A stretch of 42,382 bases of DNA, from positions 1-42,382 of the forward strand of contig NZ_BCSR01000026.1 of the NCBI RefSeq assembly GCF_001570965.1, given 5' to 3'. Positions 17,675 through 26,300 of this stretch are shown piece by piece. The first letter of the stretch is position 1. Each line of letters opens with the position of its first letter. The stretch comes from Janibacter corallicola NBRC 107790 (GTDB lineage: Bacteria; Actinomycetota; Actinomycetes; Actinomycetales; Dermatophilaceae). The position numbers and the translations under genes are program-made. A model generated the notes under the pieces. The model was not told where the DNA came from and did no database searches. It saw only the letters and a list, made by a program, of their open reading frames with translations.

Positions 17675-19108
17675 TCAGCGGGTGAGCCGATCGAGCACCG
17701 CGGTCAGCAGGGACTCCCGCAGCGGCGGGGGAACGACGTCGAGCAGGGCGTTGATCTCGGCCATGCGCTCCGGGACCGTCACCCGACCCGAGTCGCCCGC
17801 CAGCCCGGCGACGGCCAGCAGCCCGTCGAGGGCGGCGTCGTCGAGCGTCGCCGCGTCCAGTTGCCCCGCAGCGGCGGCCAGCTGCGGGTCGACGTGGACC
17901 GGCCCCCTTCGCACCGCCTCCGCGGTCGCCTCGGTGAGCGCGGAGGCGAGCTCACCCACGCGGCTCGCGGTGGCGGCGCACAGCGACAGGTGCACGGTCG
18001 CGGGGTGCCCGGCGAAGGACATCTGCGGCTGGACCAGCCAGCCGCGGGCGCCCATCTCGTCGGCGACCGTGAAGACGTCGCAGCGCTCGTCCGTCGTGAG
18101 CGCGAGCAGCGTGGAGTCGGGTGGGACGACGACGCGCAGCCCGTCGATCTCCTCCACCGCGGCGGCCACCTCGAGCGTCGCGGTGCGCGCCCGGGCGGCC
18201 AGGCCCCGGTATCCGTCGAGGCCGATGGCGCGGGCGACCGCCCACGCGGCGGCGAGGGGGCCGCCGGACTTCGTCGACTGCAGGGTCGTGTTGAGCACCG
18301 TGTACCCGGGCCAGTCCGCGCAGGCATAGAAGTGACCGCGACGCAGACCCGGGTCCCGGTGGAGCAGGAGCGAGATGCCCTTGGGCGTGTACGCGTACTT
18401 GTGCAGGTCCACCGAGACGCTCGTGACGCCGTCGAGGGCGAAGTTCCACGGCGTCACCTCCTCGAGGAAGGGCAGCACCCACCCACCGATGCAGGCATCG
18501 ACGTGGCAACGGATCCCCCGCGCGGCGGCGAGCGCCGCGACCTCCTGCACCGGGTCGATGACCCCGTGCGCGTACGACGGGGCGGAGACCACGAGCAGCA
18601 CCGTCGCGTCGGTGATGACGGCGGCCATCGCCTCGGGGTCGGCCCGGAAGGTCCGCGGGTCCACGGGGACGGTGACGACCTCGACGCCGAGGAGGTGGCC
18701 GGCCTTGTGCACGGCCGCGTGGACGGTCTCGGGGACGACGACCTGCGGGCGGGTGACGTGCGGGGCGCCCTCGCGCGCGGCGAGCACGGCGAGGACCAGC
18801 GACTCGGTGCCACCGGAGGTCGCGACTCCCACCGCACTCGCCGGAGCGTCGAGGAGGTCGCGTGCCAGCCCCACGAGGTCGGACTCCATCGCGGCGAGTG
18901 ACGGGAACGCCGTCGGGTCGAGGCCGTTCGTGGCAGCGAAGGAGGTCAGCGCCTCGCGACCGATCTCGTCGGCGGCGGCGATCCCCGAGTCGTAGACGTA
19001 GCTGAGCGTGCGGCCACCATGGGTGGGAAGGTCCCCCGCCCGCAGGTCCGCCAACGCGGTCCGGACCTCCTCGGCCCCGGCGGGGCGGCTCCATTCGATC
19101 GGGGTCAT
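17675..19108 (-). CDS. PLP-dependent lyase/decarboxylase, sphingosine-1-phosphate-lyase-like
   Basis: The 477-aa product is a fold-type I PLP enzyme of the group II decarboxylase superfamily. SGGTESL (about 98-104) binds PLP phosphate, HVDACIGG (202-209) carries the Asp that pairs with the pyridine nitrogen, and SVDLHKYAYTPKG (231-243) carries the Schiff-base Lys237. The HKYxYxPKG form is characteristic of sphingosine-1-phosphate lyases rather than of glutamate decarboxylases. The last ~80 residues are an extra helical region. ATG overlaps the upstream transporter stop (ATGA), so the two are coupled. The true substrate is unknown. Confidence 0.8.
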   Translation of the reverse strand: MTPIEWSRPAGAEEVRTALADLRAGDLPTHGGRTLSYVYDSGIAAADEIGREALTSFAATNGLDPTAFPSLAAMESDLVGLARDLLDAPASAVGVATSGGTESLVLAVLAAREGAPHVTRPQVVVPETVHAAVHKAGHLLGVEVVTVPVDPRTFRADPEAMAAVITDATVLLVVSAPSYAHGVIDPVQEVAALAAARGIRCHVDACIGGWVLPFLEEVTPWNFALDGVTSVSVDLHKYAYTPKGISLLLHRDPGLRRGHFYACADWPGYTVLNTTLQSTKSGGPLAAAWAVARAIGLDGYRGLAARARTATLEVAAAVEEIDGLRVVVPPDSTLLALTTDERCDVFTVADEMGARGWLVQPQMSFAGHPATVHLSLCAATASRVGELASALTEATAEAVRRGPVHVDPQLAAAAGQLDAATLDDAALDGLLAVAGLAGDSGRVTVPERMAEINALLDVVPPPLRESLLTAVLDRLTR

Positions 19109-20445
19109 GACAGGTCCTTCCCGGCCGCGGCGACGGCGGCCTCGTCGATCCGGTAGTGGCGCAGGAGCAGCAGCGAGGCGAGGAAGAGCAGGGCCGGCAG
19201 CACGCTGAACCCGAGGACGATCGCGGTCAACGCCGAGCCGGGCTGCTCCACCGCACCACTGGTCGAGGAGACGTAACCGCCGATCATGAGCACGAGCGCG
19301 TACACCCCCGGGCCGAAGGCGAGCCCGAGCGTCTCGACCGCCGTCCACACCCCGGTGTACACGCCGACGCGGTTCTCCCCCGTGCGGTCGGCGTCGACGG
19401 CGGCGGCATCGGGCAGCATCGCCAGCGGGAACATCTGCGTGCCCGCGTAGCCGACACCGACGAGCGTGATCGCGCCGGCGACTGCGATGAGCCCGTGGTC
19501 GCGCGCGAACCACACCAGCAGGGCGCCTGCGGCGAAGCACACGGTGGCCGCGGTGAATCCGGGCCGCTTGCCCGTGCGCGTGCCCACCCGCTCCCACAGC
19601 GGGGTGACCACGAGCGCCGGGGCGACGAAGGCGACGAAGAGGGCGGTCGAGGCACCCGGGCTCTCGATGACCCAGCGGGCGGTGTAGTCGACGCCCGCGA
19701 GCATGACACCGGTCGCCAGCGCCTGGATGGAGTAGGTCAGCATCAGCGCGCGGAAGTCGCGGGCGCGGGCGACGATGCGCAGCTGGTCACGCAGTGACCC
19801 GCTGGCGCTGACGTGCTCGACGGGGGCGACCCCCTTCGTCGCCCACCACGCCCCGACCGAGCCGAGCAGGATGAGCACGCCGACGAAGACCCCCACGGCG
19901 CGGTACCCCCAGGGGTGACCGAGCGCGTCCCGCAGCGCCGGGGACAGCCCACCCGAGGCGAGGATCGCGAGCGCGAGGACGACGACACGCCAGGTCATCA
20001 GGCGGGTGCGCTCCGTGTAGTCCCGCGTCAGCTCCGACGGCATCGCCACGTACGGCACCTGGAAGAAGGCATACGCGCTGGCGCAGGCGAGGAACAGCAC
20101 GACCACCCAGGTGGCGGCGAGCCCCTGCGGCGCGGTCGGCCCGGCGAAGAGCAGCGCGAAGCAGATCGCCAGCACGATCCCGCCGCGCAGCAGGAACGGT
20201 CGCCGGCGCCCGTCCGGGTGGGTGCTGCGATCGGAGATGCGACCGGCGACCGGGTTGAGCAGCACGTCCCAGGCCTTGGGCAGCAGGACGACCAGTCCGG
20301 CGATCCCGGCGGCGATGCCCACGCGATCCGTGAGGTACGGCAGCAGAAGCAGCCCGGGCACGGTGGGGAAGGCGCCGGTGACCACCGACCCCAAGCCGTA
20401 GCCGCGCCGCACCCGCGCCGGCAACGCCGCCGGTGAGACCTCCAT
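19105..20445 (-). CDS. MFS transporter, GPH (MelB-like) family
   Basis: The 446-aa product has 12 hydrophobic helices and the GPH family signature after helix 2 (KAWDVLLNPVAGRISDRS), with the cytosolic loop DGRRRPFLL. The GPH family imports glycosides, pentosides or hexuronides with Na+ or H+, but it also contains lysolipid transporters of the MFSD2 group. ATG 20445 has no Shine-Dalgarno. TAGCAT lies 6 nt upstream, indicating a leaderless mRNA. It forms an operon with the downstream PLP lyase. Confidence 0.88.
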   Translation of the reverse strand: MEVSPAALPARVRRGYGLGSVVTGAFPTVPGLLLLPYLTDRVGIAAGIAGLVVLLPKAWDVLLNPVAGRISDRSTHPDGRRRPFLLRGGIVLAICFALLFAGPTAPQGLAATWVVVLFLACASAYAFFQVPYVAMPSELTRDYTERTRLMTWRVVVLALAILASGGLSPALRDALGHPWGYRAVGVFVGVLILLGSVGAWWATKGVAPVEHVSASGSLRDQLRIVARARDFRALMLTYSIQALATGVMLAGVDYTARWVIESPGASTALFVAFVAPALVVTPLWERVGTRTGKRPGFTAATVCFAAGALLVWFARDHGLIAVAGAITLVGVGYAGTQMFPLAMLPDAAAVDADRTGENRVGVYTGVWTAVETLGLAFGPGVYALVLMIGGYVSSTSGAVEQPGSALTAIVLGFSVLPALLFLASLLLLRHYRIDEAAVAAAGKDLS

Positions 20446-20451
20446 GGCGTG

Positions 20452-20457
20452 ATGCTA
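20452..20457 (-). promoter_or_regulatory. -10 element TAGCAT of transporter/lyase operon
   Basis: On the minus strand TAGCAT lies 6 nt before the transporter ATG, in the divergent region with the aminotransferase gene. Confidence 0.6.
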
Positions 20458-20511
20458 CTCACGAGTCATCCACATGTCGTCGACCTGCGATGAGGGTCCG
20501 GGCCGGGGTGA

Positions 20512-20517
20512 GATGAT
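20512..20517 (+). promoter_or_regulatory. Weak -10 GATGAT before aminotransferase
   Basis: GATGAT keeps the key A and T of TANNNT and lies 7 nt before ATG 20525. This supports that start over ATG 20513, which it contains. Confidence 0.35.
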
Positions 20518-20524
20518 CACGCAC

Positions 20525-21742
20525 ATGCGCCAGATCCGCCAGAGCCTGAAGCTCAAGGACGTCCGCTACGACGTCCGGGGACCGATCCTCGAGGAGGCCA
20601 AGCGCCTCGAGGCCGAGGGCCACCAGATCCTCAAGCTGAACATCGGCAACACCGCCCCCTTCGGCTTCCAGGCACCCGAGGCGGTCGTCGCCGACGTGAC
20701 GAGGCACCTCTCGGACGCCCAGGGGTACTGCGACAGCAAGGGCATCTACTCCGCCCGGACCGCGGTGGCGCAGTACTACCAGTCACGCGGCCTGCCCGCG
20801 ACCACCGTCGAGGACGTGTGGATCGGCAACGGGGTCTCCGAGCTCATCACGATGGTGCTGCAGACCTTCGTCGACGACGGCAACGAGATCCTCGTGCCGG
20901 CCCCCGACTACCCGCTGTGGACGGGCGCGGTCTCGCTAGCCGGCGGCACCCCGGTGCACTACCGCTGCGACGAGGCCAACGCGTGGAACCCCGACCTGGC
21001 CGACATCGAGTCCCGGATCACCGAGAACACCCACGCCATCGTCATCATCAACCCGAACAACCCCACCGGCGCGGTGTACTCCTCGGAGACCGTCCGGGGG
21101 CTCATCGACATCGCCCGGCGCCACGACCTCGTCGTCATGGCCGACGAGATCTACGAGAAGATCATCTACGGCGACGCCGTGCACCACCACGCGGCCGCCT
21201 ACGCCGGCGACGACGTGCTGTGCCTGACCTTCTCCGGGCTGTCCAAGGCCTACCGGGTCTGCGGGTACCGGGCCGGCTGGGTGATGGTCTCCGGGCCGAA
21301 GCACCTGGCCGAGGACTTCCTCGAGGGCCTGACCCTGCTGGCCAACATGCGGATGTGCTCCAACGTCCCTGCCCAGCACGCGATCCAGACCGCCCTGGGC
21401 GGCTACCAGTCGATCGACGAGCTCATCGTCCCCGGCGGGCGCTACCACGACCAGGCCAAGCTGGCCTCCCGGCTGCTGAACGAGATCCCCGGGGTCAGCT
21501 GCGTCGAGCCGAGGGGCGCGCTGTACTGCTTCCCCCGGCTGGATCCGCAGGTCTACCCCATCGAGGACGACGAGGCCTTCGTCATCGAGCTGTTGCGCGC
21601 GAAGAAGATCCTCGTCACCCACGGCACCGGCTTCAACTGGCCGGAGCCGGACCACTTCCGCCTCGTGGCGCTGCCCGACGAGGAAGTGCTCACCGAGGCG
21701 ATCGGCCGGATCGCGGAGTTCCTGGAGGCCAAGCGCGCATGA
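20525..21742 (+). CDS. PLP-dependent aminotransferase (AlaA/AspC-like)
   Basis: The 405-aa product is a class I aminotransferase. MRQIRQSLKLKDVRYDVRGP at the N-terminus, LNIGNTAPFGFQAPE, IINPNNPTGAVYS and the Schiff-base Lys241 in TFSGLSKAYRVCGYRAGW match the group typified by E. coli AlaA and mycobacterial AspC (Rv0337c), probably glutamate-pyruvate transamination. The distal Arg that binds the substrate carboxylate is in the segment DHFRLVALP. ATG 20525 is preferred because homologues begin MRQIRQ. The stop overlaps the following fluC start as ATGA. A 45-bp piece of this gene is found again at 17628. Confidence 0.9.
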   Translation: MRQIRQSLKLKDVRYDVRGPILEEAKRLEAEGHQILKLNIGNTAPFGFQAPEAVVADVTRHLSDAQGYCDSKGIYSARTAVAQYYQSRGLPATTVEDVWIGNGVSELITMVLQTFVDDGNEILVPAPDYPLWTGAVSLAGGTPVHYRCDEANAWNPDLADIESRITENTHAIVIINPNNPTGAVYSSETVRGLIDIARRHDLVVMADEIYEKIIYGDAVHHHAAAYAGDDVLCLTFSGLSKAYRVCGYRAGWVMVSGPKHLAEDFLEGLTLLANMRMCSNVPAQHAIQTALGGYQSIDELIVPGGRYHDQAKLASRLLNEIPGVSCVEPRGALYCFPRLDPQVYPIEDDEAFVIELLRAKKILVTHGTGFNWPEPDHFRLVALPDEEVLTEAIGRIAEFLEAKRA

Positions 21743-22194
21743 GCGCCGAGGCCGCTCCGGAGCCCCCGGGCGAAGGGGGGACCCGCGCCGCGGTCATGGC
21801 CGGCGGAGCCCTCGGCACGGCCGGACGGTGGTTGCTCGGACTGGCCCTTCCCGCCGCCGGCCCCGGCTGGGGCTGGGCGACGCTCGCGGTCAACCTCAGC
21901 GGCGCCCTGGCCATGGGCATCCTCGTCGCGTGGCTCGCGACCCGGACGAGTTCTCCCCTGCTGCGGCCTTTCGCCGCGGTCGGGCTGCTCGGCGGCTGGA
22001 CGACGTACTCGACCTTCGCGCTGGACGTCCACGCGATCGCCGGCGGAGGCAGTGCGCTCGCCGCGGTCGGCTACGTCCTCGCGACCCTGCTGCTCGGCGT
22101 CGGTGCCGCCCTGGCCGGGCTGCTCCTCGGTGAGCGGTGGTTCATCGTGAGCCCGTCGCTCGCGGACCAGTACGCGGACGAGGAGGAGCTGTGA
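21739..22194 (+). CDS. crcB: Fluoride channel subunit FluC/CrcB (first)
   Basis: The 151-aa product has four membrane helices and the FluC signatures GGALGTAGRWLLG in helix 1, NLSGALAMG in helix 2 and GGWTTYSTF in helix 3, the last holding the polarity-track and central-sodium residues. An N-terminal extension of about 15 residues is low complexity. Actinobacteria often have two dissimilar FluC genes that form a dual-topology heterodimer exporting F-; the second follows with a GTGA overlap. Coupling to an aminotransferase gene (ATGA overlap) is unusual. Confidence 0.9.
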   Translation: MSAEAAPEPPGEGGTRAAVMAGGALGTAGRWLLGLALPAAGPGWGWATLAVNLSGALAMGILVAWLATRTSSPLLRPFAAVGLLGGWTTYSTFALDVHAIAGGGSALAAVGYVLATLLLGVGAALAGLLLGERWFIVSPSLADQYADEEEL

Positions 22195-22547
22195 CCCTGC
22201 TGCTCGTCCTCGTCGGTGGCGCGCTCGGCGCGCTGGCCCGCCACGAGGCCACGACCCGCACGCGGGAGCGTGGCGCCACCGCGGCCGGGGCCACCATGGC
22301 GGTCAACCTGCTCGGCTCGCTCGTGCTCGGGCTCGTGGCCGGGGCAGTGCAGTCCGGCGCGCCGGACTGGCTCCTCCCCCTGCTGGGAGTCGGCTTCTGC
22401 GGCGCCTTCACGACCTTCTCCAGCCACGCCGTCGAGGTGGCGGCGGCGATCCAGGAGCAGCGGGCGCGTCATGCCCTCGCCGACCTCGGCCTCAGCCTGG
22501 TGCTCGGCGTGGCACTGGCCGCCCTCGGCTGGTGGATCGCCGCCTGA
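22191..22547 (+). CDS. crcB: Fluoride channel subunit FluC/CrcB (second)
   Basis: The 118-aa second subunit opens LLLVLVGGALGALARHEA, has NLLGSLVLG in helix 2 and GFCGAFTTFSSHAVE in helix 3. It starts with GTG 22191 overlapping the previous stop. The pair probably assembles as a heterodimer. An inverted repeat (22552-22607) follows. Confidence 0.9.
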   Translation: MTLLLVLVGGALGALARHEATTRTRERGATAAGATMAVNLLGSLVLGLVAGAVQSGAPDWLLPLLGVGFCGAFTTFSSHAVEVAAAIQEQRARHALADLGLSLVLGVALAALGWWIAA

Positions 22548-22551
22548 CGGG

Positions 22552-22607
22552 AGCGTCTTCTCCAGACCACGACGCCGCCGGGGCGAGGTCCGTGGGCCGA
22601 AGACGCT
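22552..22607 (+). terminator. Long-loop inverted repeat after fluC pair
   Basis: AGCGTCTTC (22552-22560) pairs with GAAGACGCT (22599-22607); the 38-nt loop is itself GC-rich. It may end the fluC operon, or lie at the MarR promoter. Confidence 0.35.
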
Positions 22608-22612
22608 TGCAC

Positions 22613-22624
22613 GTCCTAGGATTG
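22613..22624 (+). promoter_or_regulatory. marR -10 and candidate MarR operator
   Basis: GTCCTAGGATTG contains TAGGAT 6 nt before ATG 22629, which fits a leaderless promoter. The 12-mer differs by one base from 23312-23323 at the icmF promoter. CCTAGG within it is a perfect palindrome. Confidence 0.5.
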
Positions 22625-22628
22625 CCGC

Positions 22629-23141
22629 ATGACCGACCGCGACCCGATCGCCGCAGCGCACGAGCAGTGGGTGGACCACGGCTGGTCCGACGCGGCCGAC
22701 GGGATGGCGCTGGTGACCTCCCTGACGCGGGCCCACCAGCTCCTCGTCGAGCGCATCGAGGACTCGCTGCGACCCCACGGCCTGACCTTCGCCCGCTTCG
22801 AGGTGCTACGGCTACTCGCCTTCAGTCGCCGCCGGTCGATGCCGATGAGCCGGCTCGGCTCCCTGCTGCAGGTGCACCCCACGAGCGTGAGCAGCGCCGT
22901 CGACCGCCTGGAGAAGCAGGGGCTCGTCGAGCGCCTACGCCTCGAGCGCGACCGACGGGTCGTCCTCGCCTCCATCACGACGAAGGGGGTCGAGGCCGTC
23001 GAGGCGGCCACCGCGGACCTGAACGCCCGGGTCTTCACCTCCCCCGGCCTCGCCCCGGACCAGGTGCGGTGCACCACGGAGCTGCTCACCTCCCTTCGCC
23101 AGGCCCACGGGGACACCGTGGCAACCCGGGCTCAAGCCTGA
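22629..23141 (+). CDS. MarR-family transcriptional regulator
   Basis: The 170-aa product has a MarR winged-helix domain. LTFARFEVLRLLAFSRRRSMPMSRLGSLLQVHPTSVSSAVDRL runs from helix 2 through the recognition helix, and the wing follows (DRRVVLASITTKG). Terminal helices form the dimer interface. ATG 22629 is 6 nt after TAGGAT with no Shine-Dalgarno. A shared 12-bp word at its own promoter and at that of icmF suggests that it controls itself and the downstream mutase gene. The ligand, perhaps an acyl-CoA, is not known. Confidence 0.88.
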   Translation: MTDRDPIAAAHEQWVDHGWSDAADGMALVTSLTRAHQLLVERIEDSLRPHGLTFARFEVLRLLAFSRRRSMPMSRLGSLLQVHPTSVSSAVDRLEKQGLVERLRLERDRRVVLASITTKGVEAVEAATADLNARVFTSPGLAPDQVRCTTELLTSLRQAHGDTVATRAQA

Positions 23142-23193
23142 GGGTCACCGGCGGGGTCGGACCGGAAGCGCGCGTGGCCCGACTCAGGGAGCG

Positions 23194-23239
23194 CCCTTCG
23201 AAGCTCGCCCGCTGAGCGAACTCGCACCTCAGGAACCGG
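23194..23239. repeat. REP-like intergenic hairpin, copy A
   Basis: CCCTTCGAAGCTCGC at the left and CTCGCACCTCAGG at the right frame a short stem-loop, the same layout as copies near 28121, 28239 and 31681. It lies between marR and icmF and is not coding. Confidence 0.6.
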
Positions 23240-23311
23240 AACGAGCGACCAAGGGCCATGCGCCTTCCGGCCGAGCCCCGCCCACGGCGGCTGGCGAGTC
23301 ATTACTTGGAT

Positions 23312-23323
23312 GTCCTAGTATTG
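23312..23323 (+). promoter_or_regulatory. icmF -10 (TAGTAT) and candidate MarR operator
   Basis: GTCCTAGTATTG holds TAGTAT at 23316-23321, about 37 nt before ATG 23359, so icmF has a short leader. The word matches the marR promoter at 22613 in 11 of 12 positions. Confidence 0.5.
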
Positions 23324-23358
23324 ATCGGGTACCGATCCCCGATGACGAGGTTCCACCG

Positions 23359-26300
23359 ATGGCAGCACCCGCCAAGCCCGACCTGCACGTGCCCACCAAC
23401 CCGGTTCGTTTCGTGACCGCGTCCTCGCTCTTCGACGGGCACGACGCGAGCATCAACATCATGCGGCGGATCCTGCAGAGCCAGGGGGCCGAGGTCATCC
23501 ACCTGGGGCACAACCGCTCGGTCCAGGAGGTCGTGGACACCGCCATCGACGAGGACGTCCAGGGCGTCGCCGTCTCCTCCTACCAGGGCGGGCACGTCGA
23601 GTACTTCGAGTACCTCACCCAGTTGCTCGCCGAGCACGGGATGGGACACGTCAAGGTCTTCGGCGGCGGCGGGGGCGTCATCGTGCCCGAGGAGATCGAC
23701 CGGCTGCGCCAGGCCGGGGTCACGATCTTCTCCCCCGAGGACGGTCAGCGCCTCGGCCTGCCCGGGATGATCAACACCCTCATCGCGGGGTGCGACTACG
23801 ACCTGTGGCAGGAGGCGCCGGTGGCCCTCGAGCCGGTGCTCTCCGGCGAGCGGGGTGCGGTCGCCCGGGCCATCAGCGGCGCGGAGCTCGGCCGGCTGGA
23901 CGAGTCCTTCGTCAGCGGCATCCAGCAGGCGGCGGAGCGCTCCACGGCTCCCGTGCTCGGCCTGACCGGCACCGGCGGTTCGGGCAAGTCCTCGCTGACC
24001 GATGAGCTGATCCGCCGCTTCCGCGTGGACCAGCAGGACAAGCTGCGCATCGCCGTCATCGCCGTCGACCCGACCCGGCGCAAGGGCGGCGGGGCCCTCC
24101 TCGGGGACCGCATCCGGATGAACTCCCTCGGCCACGCCACGGCCGATGCCGGACCGATCCTCTTTCGCTCCGTCGCCACCCGAGGGGACCGCGAGATCCC
24201 GGACTCGCTGAGCACGGTCATCGACATCACCAAGGCCGCCGGCTTCGACCTGGTCATCGTCGAGACGCCCGGTATCGGGCAGGGCGACGCTGCCATCGTC
24301 CCCTTCGTCGACGTGCCGATGTACGTCATGACGCCGGAGTTCGGCGCGGCCAGCCAGCTGGAGAAGATCGACATGCTCGACTTCGCCGAGGTCGTGGCGA
24401 TCAACAAGTTCGAGCGCCGCGGGGCCGCCGACGCGCTGCGCGACGTGGGCCGGCAGATGGTGCGCAACCGTGAGGCCTTCGGGAGCAAGCCGCAGGACAT
24501 GCCGGTCTTCGGCACCTCGGCCGCGACCTTCAACGACGACGGCGTGACCGCCCTCTACCAGCACCTGCGCGGGCTGCTCACCGAGCACGGGCTGCAGGTC
24601 GGGGAGGGCCAGCTGCCCAGCGTCGACACGAGGTACTCCACCCGCTTCGACCAGGTCGTGCCCGCCACCCGTGTGCGCTACCTGTCCGAGATCACCGAGA
24701 CGGTGCGCGGTTACCACGAGCGCACCGGGGTGCTGGCCGAACAGGCGCGCCGGGTCCAGCGCCTGGCCCTGGTCGACGACGAGCTCACCGCCGCCGGCAA
24801 GGACGGTCACGGGGTCGACGAGCTGCTGGACGCGGCCCGGGCCGAGCTGCCGACGGAGGTCGGGGAGAAGATCGAGCAGTGGCCCGCCGTCGTGGACTCC
24901 TACTCCGGTGAGGAGCAGGTCATCACGATCCGAGGCAAGGAGATCCACACCAAGCTGACCAAGGAGTCGCTCTCCGGCAACACGATCCCCCGGGTGGCGC
25001 TGCCGCGCTTCACCGACCACGGCGACCTCGTCACCTTCTGGCGCTCGGAGAACCTCCCCGGCTACTTCCCGTACACGGCCGGCGTCTTCCCCTTCAAGCG
25101 GGACAACGAGGACCCGGCCCGGATGTTCGCCGGCGAGGGAGACCCCTTCCGCACCAACCGGCGATTCAAGTTGCTCTCCGAGGGTCAGCCCGCCACTCGC
25201 CTGTCCACGGCCTTCGACTCGGTGACCCTCTACGGGCGCGACCCGGGCGAGCGCCCGGACATCTACGGCAAGGTCGGCACCTCGGGCGTCTCGGTCGCGA
25301 CCCTGGACGACATGAAGGCCCTCTACGACGGGTTCGACCTGGTCTCCCCGACCACGAGCGTCTCGATGACGATCAACGGGCCGGCACCGACGATCCTCGC
25401 CTTCTTCCTCAACACCGCCATGGACCAGCAGGTCGACCTCTTCCGCGAGCGCGAAGGGAGGGAGCCCTCCGCCGAGGAGGCGCAGGAGCTGCGCGCCCAC
25501 GCGCTGGCCAACGTGCGCGGCACCGTCCAGGCGGACATCCTCAAGGAGGACCAGGGGCAGAACACCTGCCTCTTCTCCACCGAGTTCTCGCTGCGGATGA
25601 TGGCCGACATCCAGGAATGGTTCATCGAGCAGGGGGTGCGCAACTTCTACTCCGTGAGCATCTCCGGGTATCACATCGCCGAGGCCGGGGCGAACCCGAT
25701 CAGCCAGCTCGCCTTCACCCTCGCCAACGGCTTCACCTACGTCGAGGCCTATCTCGCTCGCGGGATGGACATCAACGACTTCGCGCCGAACCTCTCCTTC
25801 TTCTTCTCCTCCGGCATGGACCCCGAGTACTCGGTCCTGGGCCGGGTGGCCCGCCGGATCTGGGCGGTGACGATGCGGGAGAAGTACGGCGCCAACGAGC
25901 GCGCCCAGAAGCTGAAGTACCACATCCAGACCTCTGGTCGGTCGCTGCACGCCCAGGAGATGGACTTCAACGACATCCGCACCACACTGCAGGCCCTCAA
26001 CGCGCTCTACGACAACGCGAACAGCCTGCACACCAACGCCTACGACGAGGCGGTCACCACGCCCTCGACCGAGTCGGTGCGTCGAGCCCTGGCCATCCAG
26101 CTGATCATCAGCAAGGAGTGGGGCCTGTCGATGAACGAGAACCCGCTGCAGGGATCCTTCATCATCGACGAACTGACCGACCTCGTCGAGGAGGCCGTCC
26201 TGGCCGAGTTCGACCGGATCAACGACCGCGGCGGCGTGCTCGGCGCGATGGAGACCGGCTACCAGCGCGGGCGCATCCAGGACGAGTCCCTCGTCTACGA

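Noticed and set aside
20460-20525. Possible fluoride riboswitch before the aminotransferase-fluC genes
   Set aside because: I could not fit the conserved GGNGAUGG core and its pseudoknot partner; the start looks leaderless or has almost no leader.
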